43,423 nt of DNA from Verrucomicrobiales bacterium (GTDB lineage Bacteria; Verrucomicrobiota; Verrucomicrobiia; Verrucomicrobiales; DEV007). Made by a program: the position numbers and the translations under genes. The notes below the pieces were generated by a model, which had not been told where the DNA came from, did not search any database, and was given only the letters and a program-made list of their open reading frames with translations. The stretch is taken from NCBI GenBank assembly GCA_029213065.1, contig JARGPH010000043.1, forward strand, positions 1 through 43,423, written 5' to 3'. Positions 34,671 through 43,423 of this stretch are shown here, in pieces; the first letter of the stretch is position 1, and every line of letters starts with the position of its first letter.

Positions 34671-34803
34671 TATCCTCCCATCGTATCGCCTTCACTTTCA
34701 AATTCCAACGCAGCATGAGAACGGATTCAAGTGAGGGACTGGCCCGGAACCGGTAGATTTTTACTTCCCGAATTTGCCCACTGATGCAACGGTAACGAAT
34801 CTT

Positions 34804-35550
34804 ATGAAAGCGCTCGCCTACTTTTTAATCATCCCCGCTGCGATGATTCTCGATTTCATTCTCGCGACGAATTTCGGCTTTTATCAACGCTACCCCGTTC
34901 TCCCCTTTCTCCTCATCCTGACAGGTCTCTTCTTTCTGATCCGGCTGCTCTTCAAGAAATTCACCATCCTCCGACTTTTTCTCGCACTGGCAGGGCTGAC
35001 ATTATCCGGCTTCTACGGCTGGTGGGTTGTCAGCTACTCGACCTATCCGGGCATCGAGAACACCGTCGCGATCGGCACGCAGGCAGATGTGATGTCGATC
35101 GAACTGAATGATTCAGCCGGCGAGACGCGAACCCTCAGCGAAATCCAGGGAGATTCCGCAGCGATCATGCTCACCTTCTATCGCGGTTACTGGTGTCCCT
35201 ACTGCATTTCGGAATTGGCTCACATTCAAACCAACAAAGCGCTCTTCGATGAGGCGAATGTCGCTCTCGCTGCCGTCACCATTGACGAAGGTGAAGCCCT
35301 CAAACTGGCAAAAACGAAAGCGTCCGCCGAGTTTCCGATTTTGTCCGATAACGAGGGCAAACTCATTGATGCCTTCGGACTCCGCCACAAAGGCGGCAAT
35401 GCCATCGACGGATCAGACATCAGCCGCCCCGCGATCATCGTGCTCAACCGCGAAGGAAAATTGATTTACTCAGAGTACACCGATAATTATCGCGTGCGCC
35501 CTTCCCCCAAGAAGCTCGCTGCGAAGATTACGGAACTGCTCAAGCAGTAG
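34804..35550 (+). CDS. Membrane-anchored AhpC/TSA-type redoxin
   Basis: Start ATG 34804 (a TTG at 34774 is in frame); 248 residues. Three N-terminal membrane helices (about 3-22, 32-50, 57-78), then a thioredoxin-fold domain: FYRGYWC131-P-Y-C134-ISEL is the C-x-x-C active site, VTIDEGEALKLAKTKASAEFPILSD the peroxiredoxin-like middle, RPAIIVLNREGKLIYSEYTDNYRVRPSP the end. The FYRGYWCPYC context is that of a peroxiredoxin-like subfamily. It would reduce disulfides or peroxides on the outer face of the membrane. It is followed 13 nt later by a GNAT gene. Confidence 0.82.
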   Translation: MKALAYFLIIPAAMILDFILATNFGFYQRYPVLPFLLILTGLFFLIRLLFKKFTILRLFLALAGLTLSGFYGWWVVSYSTYPGIENTVAIGTQADVMSIELNDSAGETRTLSEIQGDSAAIMLTFYRGYWCPYCISELAHIQTNKALFDEANVALAAVTIDEGEALKLAKTKASAEFPILSDNEGKLIDAFGLRHKGGNAIDGSDISRPAIIVLNREGKLIYSEYTDNYRVRPSPKKLAAKITELLKQ

Positions 35551-35563
35551 AAACTCGCCCGAA

Positions 35564-36076
35564 ATGACGGAATCCGACGCCCCGGGATTGAACCGTGTGC
35601 TCCCCTCTGAGGCAGAGGCGCTCGAAGCGATGGCCCGCGCAATCTGGCCGGCAGTTTACTCGGGAATCATTTCCGCCGACCAAATCGAGTACATGCTCAA
35701 CTGGATGTATGCACCCTATACAATACGCTCTGAAATAGAAGAGAAAGGCGTTTCCTGGTATTGGATTGAATCAGCGAATCAACGCGTCGGTTTCGCCGCC
35801 GGCGGTCCGCTCACGGAGGATGGTGATTATCCGCTGCACAAAATCTATCTTCTCCCCGAGGTTCAGGGAACCGGGCTCGGCAGCCTGACCATGAACGCGC
35901 TTTCCGCCCGTGTTAAAGCGCTGGGAGGAAAACGCATCCACCTGCGGGTGAATCGCGAGAACAAAGTCGCTTTAAAATTTTACAAAAGAAACGGATTCGA
36001 GCTCACCGCAATGGACCGGGCCGACATCGGCAGCGGCTTCGTCATGGATGACTGCCTCCTCGCTAAAAATCTCTGA
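35564..36076 (+). CDS. GNAT-family N-acetyltransferase
   Basis: 170 residues. YLLPEVQGTGLGSLTMNAL (about 104-122) is the acetyl-CoA pyrophosphate loop (Q/R-x-x-G-x-G), followed by IHLRVNRENKVALKFYKRNGFELT, the N-x-x-A-x-x-F-Y-x-x-x-G-F block. It acetylates an amine in the cytoplasm; substrate unknown. Closely spaced after the redoxin gene, so probably one transcript. Confidence 0.85.
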   Translation: MTESDAPGLNRVLPSEAEALEAMARAIWPAVYSGIISADQIEYMLNWMYAPYTIRSEIEEKGVSWYWIESANQRVGFAAGGPLTEDGDYPLHKIYLLPEVQGTGLGSLTMNALSARVKALGGKRIHLRVNRENKVALKFYKRNGFELTAMDRADIGSGFVMDDCLLAKNL

Positions 36077-36099
36077 GCCCCCGGATTCGCAGACTCGCG

Positions 36100-36675
36100 C
36101 TACTTTTTCTCAGCCGCGAGCTTTTTGCCCTCGTCGATATAATAATTCAAGGCATCGAGCATCTTTTTCGCCGGGTTCACCGCGAAACGGAACTGATCGA
36201 TCACGTCCCCCCGCGTGCGGTGAAGGACAACCGGAGCGTCTGTGCTCCCGTCGACAAACACCTTCCAGGTTTCATAAGAAGGATTTTCAACAACGTCCCC
36301 GACTTCGGTTCGGTCCTGAGTCTCCGCGCTTTCGATCGCCTTCGTCAAATGAACCCGCAGCGCTTCCGCCTGCTCGAGGGTAAGAAACATGGATGCCCCG
36401 CCCGGCTTTTCCATTTCAGCAGGCACGAAGGGAACAATCAGGGAAACCCACACGAGCACGCCGGAGTTCTCATCTGACTTTGCCTGAAGGTAAGTGTATC
36501 CGACGATATCGTAGCCATCCTGACGAAACGGCGAAGGATCCCCGATTCGGGTGCTCCCGTTTGCAATCGTTTCCGTAATCGACGGATCAAAAGTGTCATC
36601 GTCAGGATTCCAGTCAGCAAAACAGTGACTGGAAAAGAGAAGGCAAATCGAGAGGAGTGCAGAAGAAAGTTTCAT
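36100..36675 (-). CDS. Exported protein of unknown function
   Basis: Start set at ATG 36675 (MKLSSALLSICLLFSSHCFAD, signal peptide with possible lipobox-free cut); 191 residues. The upstream frame to 36885 has no support. No family was recognised. Sequence shows a beta-rich middle (YDIVGYTYLQAKSDENSGVLVWVSLIVPF) and a helical end (NPAKKMLDALNYYIDEGKKL). Convergent with the GNAT gene, 23 nt apart. Confidence 0.6.
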   Translation of the reverse strand: MKLSSALLSICLLFSSHCFADWNPDDDTFDPSITETIANGSTRIGDPSPFRQDGYDIVGYTYLQAKSDENSGVLVWVSLIVPFVPAEMEKPGGASMFLTLEQAEALRVHLTKAIESAETQDRTEVGDVVENPSYETWKVFVDGSTDAPVVLHRTRGDVIDQFRFAVNPAKKMLDALNYYIDEGKKLAAEKK

Positions 36676-36797
36676 GCGGTCATTGTAGCTCATCCGGAAC
36701 ATAAATTTCAAGTGAGCGGTATTCATTCCATCGCCCTTAAAAAAGCAGGAAAAGCCGCCCTTATTGCAGGGAGGAATTTTCCCTAGCCACAGCGACA

Positions 36798-38549
36798 TTG
36801 AAACGCAACAATGGAGAGGTGTCGAAATCAGGGGAAAAGGAATGGCTTTTAGAGTTGCGGATCGAGTTGGATCCCGCAGCCGCAAAACTGTGCGAACTGG
36901 CTCAGTCGATCTCGAAATGCGAGTTTGATTCCTCTCCGGAATCGGTTGCGGCGATCAAAGCGGACATCAAAAAGCTCGTGGCCGAATCGAAGCTTTTCCA
37001 CGATGACCTCGCAAGCTGGTTCTGCACGGAAGAGGAGATCGATCCGGAGACGTTTCGCACCAGAATGCGAAAGTCGCGCCACGATGCGAGGAACCGCCTC
37101 AACCACCTCTTCGGTGCCGTCCAGCTCATCGAAATGTCGTGCACCGACGCCGTCCTCTCCGGGATGATTCTCGACATGGTGGCCCAGCTCGAAGTTTGCC
37201 TCTCCCTCGTCGACCGAACTCAGGAGGAACCTATCCCCGGAAAATTTGCCCCGATCGGGAGCTCCGCCTACGAAGTGGTCATCAGTGACGAAGCGATCGG
37301 CAGTAAAATTCTCGTCGCGGATGACGATCCGGAAAACCGATCCATTCTCGAGCGCCTTCTCAGCCCCTGCGGATTCGAGATGGAATTCGCAGTCAACGGA
37401 AAACAAGCTGTCGAGATGATGGGCACGACCTCCTTTGATGCCGTTCTCCTCGATATCCAGATGCCGGAAATGGATGGCTTCGAAGTACTCGCCGCTTTGC
37501 GCGAGTCCGGCCAACTTCGCCAAACCCCTGTCATCGTCGTGACCGGACTCCAGGAGGAACAGGACGCGGTTCGCTGTATCGAAATCGGAGCGGAGGATTT
37601 TCTCTCACGACCGATTCGCCCCGCCCTCCTCATGGCGAGACTCAATGCAAGCCTCGAGAAAAAACGCCTCCGGGAAAAAGTCTTCGAGCAACACTTCACA
37701 CCTGAACTGGCGAGAGAGCTCGCGAGGAATCCCGACCCGATGAAGATGCAGGCACGACAGGCGGAAGTCTCCGTCATGTTTTGCGACATCCGTCGTTTCT
37801 CCGCGATCAGCGAACGCCTCGGGCCATCTCAAACCGTGGACTGGCTCAGCGGGGTCATGGGGGAATTTTCCACGATTGTGATCAACCACGGCGGAGTGCT
37901 CGTCGACTACACCGGCGACGAACTCCTCGCGATGTGGGGAGCCCCTAACGAACAACCCAATCATGCCGAACTCGCCTGCAAAGCGTCGTTGGAAATTCTC
38001 GCAAGCCTCCCCGCTATCAATGATAAATGGCGACCGATCGTCGATGCCGAAACCGAAGTCGGAATCGGCGTCAACACCGGCGAAGCACTCGTCGGCAATA
38101 TCGGCACTCACCGGAAATTTAAATACGGCCCGCTCGGCACAACCGTGAACCTCGCGAGCCGCGTCCAGGGTGCCACCAAGTTTCTGAGAACCTCGCTTCT
38201 CACAACGGGAAGAACCGCATCCAAATTGCCGAAAGATCTTCGCGGGCGTCGCCTCTGTCAGGTTCGCGTTCAAAACATCAACGCACCGGTAAACCTCTAC
38301 GAACTCCAGATCGAAGCCTCGACCGAAGCTGACCGCAATCTTGCCGCCCAGTATGAGCTCGCACTCGACAAATTCGAAGAGGGAAATTTCCGCCGCGCCT
38401 CAGCTCTTCTCGGAGACTTTCTTCTTTCCGTCCCTCACGATGGCCCCGGATTGCAACTCATGTCCCGCGTCGTCAATGCGATGCTCAATGATGAAAGTTC
38501 CGGCGGCGTGAATCCCTTCTCGCCGATCTGGACACTGCCGGGAAAATAG
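36798..38549 (+). CDS. Response regulator fused to class III adenylate cyclase
   Basis: 583 residues from TTG 36798; a GTG at 36819 (VSKSGEKEW) is an equal candidate, and no ATG is near. Residues 90-140 (SRHDARNRLNHLFGAVQLIE) resemble a dimerisation/histidine helix pair. Residues 169-290 are a receiver domain: D175-D176-D177, phospho-acceptor D219 in LLDIQMPEMDG, T249; the usual Lys before Pro is Arg (SRP-IRP). Residues 322-500 are the cyclase: VMFCD330IRRFSAISE and DYTGDELLAMWG hold the metal Asps, and FKYGPLGTTVNLASR has the adenine Lys with Thr where Asp is usual, the class IIIb pattern. Product likely cAMP, controlled by a phosphorelay. No kinase is adjacent. Confidence 0.88.
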   Translation: MKRNNGEVSKSGEKEWLLELRIELDPAAAKLCELAQSISKCEFDSSPESVAAIKADIKKLVAESKLFHDDLASWFCTEEEIDPETFRTRMRKSRHDARNRLNHLFGAVQLIEMSCTDAVLSGMILDMVAQLEVCLSLVDRTQEEPIPGKFAPIGSSAYEVVISDEAIGSKILVADDDPENRSILERLLSPCGFEMEFAVNGKQAVEMMGTTSFDAVLLDIQMPEMDGFEVLAALRESGQLRQTPVIVVTGLQEEQDAVRCIEIGAEDFLSRPIRPALLMARLNASLEKKRLREKVFEQHFTPELARELARNPDPMKMQARQAEVSVMFCDIRRFSAISERLGPSQTVDWLSGVMGEFSTIVINHGGVLVDYTGDELLAMWGAPNEQPNHAELACKASLEILASLPAINDKWRPIVDAETEVGIGVNTGEALVGNIGTHRKFKYGPLGTTVNLASRVQGATKFLRTSLLTTGRTASKLPKDLRGRRLCQVRVQNINAPVNLYELQIEASTEADRNLAAQYELALDKFEEGNFRRASALLGDFLLSVPHDGPGLQLMSRVVNAMLNDESSGGVNPFSPIWTLPGK

Positions 38550-38621
38550 GGTTCTCCCCGCCCCCCCCAAACAGCGCAAAACCGACTCCTGCGGTGATTT
38601 AGGAAATGAGCGATTCAATAG

Positions 38622-38650
38622 TTGAATTTGTTTAACTTATCCTAAATACT
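38622..38650 (+). promoter_or_regulatory. Possible sigma70 promoter of parE
   Basis: TTGAAT (38622-38627) and AATACT (38645-38650) are 17 nt apart, 25 nt before the ATG at 38675. The -10 matches only 4 of 6 positions, so this is tentative. Confidence 0.3.
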
Positions 38651-38674
38651 GTAACTTCACCATCCTTCAAAATT

Positions 38675-40561
<1,887 letters not shown>

Positions 40562-40572
40562 CAACCGAAAAC

Positions 40573-40662
40573 CTTTTTCTTTTTCTTTTTCTTAATCCTA
40601 ATCTTAATCCCATCAGTGCCACCGCCATCAGATTAAGAGCAAGATTAGGAAAAAGAAAAAGA
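40573..40662. repeat. T/C-A/G-rich long palindrome, copy C (upstream of four-helix gene)
   Basis: Starts 11 nt after the parE stop. Left arm with CTTTTTC repeats, TAATCCTAATC and CTTAATC (40603-40609); right arm GATTAAG (40631-40637) ... GATTAGGAAAAAGAAAAA. About 55 nt of the left arm and loop are identical to copy D (41127-41210) except one base; loop holds a CCATCA...CCATCA direct repeat. Confidence 0.85.
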
Positions 40663-40694
40663 CCCGGAATCGAACATCAATTTTCACTATCGCA

Positions 40695-41120
40695 ATGACC
40701 TCCACTTTCGATCACGAGAAACTGACCGTATATCAGCGCGCGATCGATTTTGCAAAATGGGTTCCTGCTCCCCTTGCAAAGATTCCGAAGTCCGCGGCCC
40801 TGTGGAGTCAACTCGATCGCGCGGCCACTTCAATTCCTCTCAATATCGCAGAGGGGAACGGGAAATGGACCGCTAAAGATCGATCCCGATTCTTTGACAT
40901 CGCGAAAGGGAGCGCCCTCGAATGCGGAGCCATTCTCGATGTCGGCGTAGCACGGGCCTACATTACCCCCGATGATTCCGTAGAGGGAAAATCCATCCTT
41001 TTAGAAATAGTTCGAATGCTGGTTGGACTGATCAAGTCCAACACTCCGGAACGCGATATCGCAAAGGGCTCGCTGACAATAGGCGAACCACTGCCCCCCG
41101 AATCAAATACCACTTACTAA
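40695..41120 (+). CDS. Four-helix bundle protein (S23/IVP family)
   Basis: 141 residues. LTVYQRAIDFAKWV at the start, SQLDRAATSIPLNIAEGNGKWTAKDRSRFFDIAKGSALECGAILD in the middle (the IPLNIAEGxG and ARGSxxE-like core), and EGKSILLEIVRMLVGLIKS at the end are the four-helix-bundle family first found in intervening sequences of 23S rRNA genes and related to the DGR accessory protein Avd. Family members are small, basic and form pentamers; their nucleic-acid role is suspected, not proven. It lies outside any rRNA gene here, between parE and parC, with near-identical palindromes on both sides. Confidence 0.9.
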   Translation: MTSTFDHEKLTVYQRAIDFAKWVPAPLAKIPKSAALWSQLDRAATSIPLNIAEGNGKWTAKDRSRFFDIAKGSALECGAILDVGVARAYITPDDSVEGKSILLEIVRMLVGLIKSNTPERDIAKGSLTIGEPLPPESNTTY

Positions 41121-41126
41121 CTCCCC

Positions 41127-41210
41127 CTTTTTCTTTTTCTTAATCCTAATCTTAATCCCATCAGTACCACCGCCATCAGATTAAGAGTCAGACAGTGAAA
41201 AAGAGCTGAA
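41127..41210. repeat. T/C-A/G-rich long palindrome, copy D (downstream of four-helix gene)
   Basis: Starts 6 nt after the four-helix-bundle stop codon. CTTAATC (41151-41157) pairs with GATTAAG (41179-41185); the outer right arm is more decayed (GTGAAAAAGAGCTGAAAA) than in copy C. Same orientation as copy C. Confidence 0.82.
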
Positions 41211-41224
41211 AATCAGAGATTCTC

Positions 41225-43423
41225 ATGGAAGACAATTCTTCACCAATTCAAGGCATGTATTCAGAATGGTTTCTGGATTACGCCAGCTACGTCATTCTCG
41301 AACGCGCCGTTCCGCATATCAACGATGGACTGAAACCGGTGCAGCGACGCATCCTTCACTCTCTCAAAGAGAAGGACGACGGCCGCTTCAACAAGGTCGC
41401 CAACATCATCGGTCATACCATGCAGTATCACCCGCACGGTGATCAGTCGATCGGCGATGCCCTCGTCAATATGGGGCAAAAGGAAATCGTCGTCGAAACG
41501 CAGGGAAACTGGGGAAACATCCTCACGGGAGACTCCGCTGCCGCCGCCCGATACATCGAAACACGCCTTTCAAAATTCTCCAACGAAACGCTCTTCAACG
41601 CCAAGACCACCACCTGGGCAGCGAGCTACGACGGACGAAACAAAGAGCCAGTTACCCTCCCTTCCAAATTTCCTCTCGTTCTCGCCCACGGTGCGGAAGG
41701 CATTGCGGTGGGACTTGCCTGCAAGATCCTCCCTCACAATTTCAATGAACTTATCGATGCCTGCATCGCCGTTCTCAGAAAGCAGCCGTTCGAACTCTTC
41801 CCGGATTTTCCTCAGGGAGGTATTGCCGACGCAACGGACTACAACGATGGACTCCGCGGCGGAAGGGTTCGGGTCCGAGCTCGCATCGAACGGGTCAAAG
41901 CACGACAACTGGTGATTCGGGAAGTCCCCTTCGGCACCACCGCAACGAGCCTTTGCGATTCAATCCTCAAAGCAACTGATCAGGGAAAAGTTCGTGTTTC
42001 CAAAATCGAAGACTGCACTGCGGAGAATGTGGAAATCCACGTCTTCCTCCCGGCCGGAACGGACACCGATCAGACCCTGCAGGCACTGTATGCATTCACC
42101 GATTGCGAAGTCAGCGTTTCTCCCAACTCCTGCGTCATTCAGGACAACAAGCCGAAGTTTCTCGGTGTCTCGGACATCCTCAGACACAATGCGAGACAGA
42201 CTCGTGACCTGATCAAACAGGAGCTCGAGATCAAACTCGGAGAGCTTCAGGAGAAATGGCATTTCTCAAGTCTCGAAAAAATCTTCATCGAAAAACGCAT
42301 CTACCGTCGCATCGAAGAATGCGAAACCTGGGAAGCGGTCATTGAAGAAATCTGGATCGGGCTGAAGCCGTATCTCAAGATGTTCCACCGGAAAGTCACC
42401 GAGGAAGACATCGTTCGCCTCACCGAGATCAAGATCAAACGCATCTCAAAATTCGATTCGTTCAAAGCTGACGAACTTCTCCGTGGACTCGAAGACCAGA
42501 TCAAAGAGACAGAGAAGAACATCAAGAATTTGACGCGCTTCACGATCAAATGGTTTGAAAGCATCAAAGAACGCTATGGAAAAGATCGCCAACGCAAAAC
42601 CGAACTGACCACTTTCGGTCGCGTTGATGCGAAGCAGGTTGTCGTCGCCAATGACACACTCTACGTCAGTCGCAAAGAGGGATTCGCCGGCTACGGAATG
42701 AAACGGGATGAAGCCGTCATGAAATGTTCACGCATGGATGACGTTATCGCTTTCTCGCGGGATGGAACAATGCGCGTTGTCAAAGTCGCCGAAAAAGTGT
42801 TCATTGGTAAAGACAATTTACATGTAGCTGTTTTCAACCGTGAAGAACCCAAATACTACAACATGATCTACCGCGATGGACGCGGCGGTCGAGCCATGGT
42901 AAAACGATTCCAGGTTGCAGGTGTAACCCGGGAAAAACTTTACGACCTCACCGGCGGCAAAGCGGGAACGAGAGTTCTCTGGTTCAGCGAACATGACACC
43001 GAAGAAGACTCCAATCTCATTGTCCGCGTGCATCTCAAATCAGATCTCAAACTACGCAATTTTCAAATCGACTTCCGCTTCGCCGATATCGCGATCAAAG
43101 GGCGTGCTGCAAAAGGAAACATCCTGACAAAGAACCCTGTCGACAGGGTTTCCCGAATCGCGAAATCCGAGCAGGAAGAAATCGAAGAAGCCGCTGGCAT
43201 AGATAGTGCAATAGATCCTCCAAAAAAGCTTGAGCCGCCCCAGAAGGCAGCGTCCGAGACAACCAAAAAAAAAATGAGTAAAACAGCCGTCAAGAAAAAG
43301 GCAGCTTCTAAAAAGAAGACTGCAGCCAAAGGTGCAACTGCCAAAAAGGCAGCTAAAAAGAAAGCCGTAGCGAAAAAAGCGCCGGCCAAAAAAGCAGTGA
43401 AGAAGAAAGCTCCTGCTAAGAAA
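41225..43423 (+). CDS. parC: Type IIA topoisomerase subunit A (ParC-like) with histone-H1-like tail, C-terminus outside window
   Basis: Frame open from ATG 41225 to the window edge (733 codons seen). N-terminal MYSEWFLDYASYVILERAVPHINDGLKPVQRRILHSL and HPHGDQSIGDALV are the GyrA/ParC winged-helix core; Y110 in AAARYIETRLS is the DNA-cleaving Tyr; LPSKFPLVLAHGAEGIAVGLACKILPHN follows. The GyrA-box for DNA wrapping (QRRGGRG) is not seen, which favours ParC. After about residue 645 a tail begins with EEIEEAAGIDS..PP, then Lys/Ala/Pro-rich repeats (KKKAASKKK, KKAVAKKAPAKKAVKKK) like histone H1, expected to bind DNA non-specifically. A run of ten A's (43265-43274) precedes an in-frame ATG (43274) at the start of the basic tail. 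Confidence 0.9.
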   Translation, partial: MEDNSSPIQGMYSEWFLDYASYVILERAVPHINDGLKPVQRRILHSLKEKDDGRFNKVANIIGHTMQYHPHGDQSIGDALVNMGQKEIVVETQGNWGNILTGDSAAAARYIETRLSKFSNETLFNAKTTTWAASYDGRNKEPVTLPSKFPLVLAHGAEGIAVGLACKILPHNFNELIDACIAVLRKQPFELFPDFPQGGIADATDYNDGLRGGRVRVRARIERVKARQLVIREVPFGTTATSLCDSILKATDQGKVRVSKIEDCTAENVEIHVFLPAGTDTDQTLQALYAFTDCEVSVSPNSCVIQDNKPKFLGVSDILRHNARQTRDLIKQELEIKLGELQEKWHFSSLEKIFIEKRIYRRIEECETWEAVIEEIWIGLKPYLKMFHRKVTEEDIVRLTEIKIKRISKFDSFKADELLRGLEDQIKETEKNIKNLTRFTIKWFESIKERYGKDRQRKTELTTFGRVDAKQVVVANDTLYVSRKEGFAGYGMKRDEAVMKCSRMDDVIAFSRDGTMRVVKVAEKVFIGKDNLHVAVFNREEPKYYNMIYRDGRGGRAMVKRFQVAGVTREKLYDLTGGKAGTRVLWFSEHDTEEDSNLIVRVHLKSDLKLRNFQIDFRFADIAIKGRAAKGNILTKNPVDRVSRIAKSEQEEIEEAAGIDSAIDPPKKLEPPQKAASETTKKKMSKTAVKKKAASKKKTAAKGATAKKAAKKKAVAKKAPAKKAVKKKAPAKK

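Noticed and set aside
40695-41120. 23S rRNA intervening sequence or a diversity-generating retroelement
   Set aside because: The four-helix-bundle family occurs in both, but no rRNA flanks and no reverse transcriptase or template repeat are present.

Overview
The window reads as chromosomal DNA of a Gram-negative member of the PVC group, most likely a Verrucomicrobiota bacterium from a marine or aquatic habitat. This is inferred from gene content: three secreted sulfatases (two with C-terminal HEAT-like repeats), a DUF1080-sulfatase fusion, a PQQ-propeller protein of the WPEFRGPNRDG type, Gfo/Idh/MocA oxidoreductases, a RAYT transposase with its REPs, and an S23-type four-helix-bundle gene flanked by palindromes. 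No rRNA, tRNA, CRISPR array, prophage or classical IS was seen.

Layout. 1-3774 (minus): a giant repeat adhesin, cut by the window edge, and a TolC-type outer-membrane protein, probably a type I secretion pair. 3973-7242 (plus): sulfatase, then a MobA-FdhD fusion. 7261-8186: RAYT between two copies of a 79-bp palindromic REP unit. 8238-11901 (minus): thiE, pfkB-type kinase, GYF/DUF4190 protein, DUF547 protein, VTT-domain protein. 12125-17034 (minus): esterase, PQQ protein and DUF1080-sulfatase, with two related palindromes bracketing the esterase. 17124-18715 (minus): SprT-like protein and serine acetyltransferase. 18862-21045 (plus): arsenosugar pair ArsS-ArsM. 21848-24127 (plus): a deiodinase-like selenoprotein and a secreted hydrolase. 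24139-31571: an ECF sigma factor, two Gfo/Idh genes (the second lacking its N-terminus), a minus-strand trio (DUF3500, methyltransferase, hydrolase), a modular inverted repeat, and an ECF sigma operon. 31589-36675: secreted truncated haemoglobin, cytochrome c, a third sulfatase, a membrane redoxin, a GNAT and a secreted unknown. 36798-43423: a response-regulator adenylate cyclase, then parE, the four-helix-bundle gene between two palindromes, and parC with a histone-H1-like Lys/Ala tail that runs off the window.

The main discovery is at 21848-23185. What looks like a 69-codon ORF followed by a separate larger ORF is one reading frame interrupted by a single TGA. The context G-C-L-T-(TGA)-P-P-F matches the active site of iodothyronine deiodinases, the sequence downstream keeps the AHP..DG landmark of that family, and a hairpin with a GGTCT loop lies 24 nt after the TGA, as expected for a bacterial SECIS. 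The predicted 445-residue exported selenoprotein also carries a DsbD-alpha-like region and two EF-hands. The second theme is small palindromic elements: a REP/RAYT pair, a four-copy T/C-A/G-rich palindrome family placed just after stop codons and flanking the four-helix-bundle gene, and an inverted repeat built of three mini-hairpins. All functions are deduced from sequence reading only; no database search was run.
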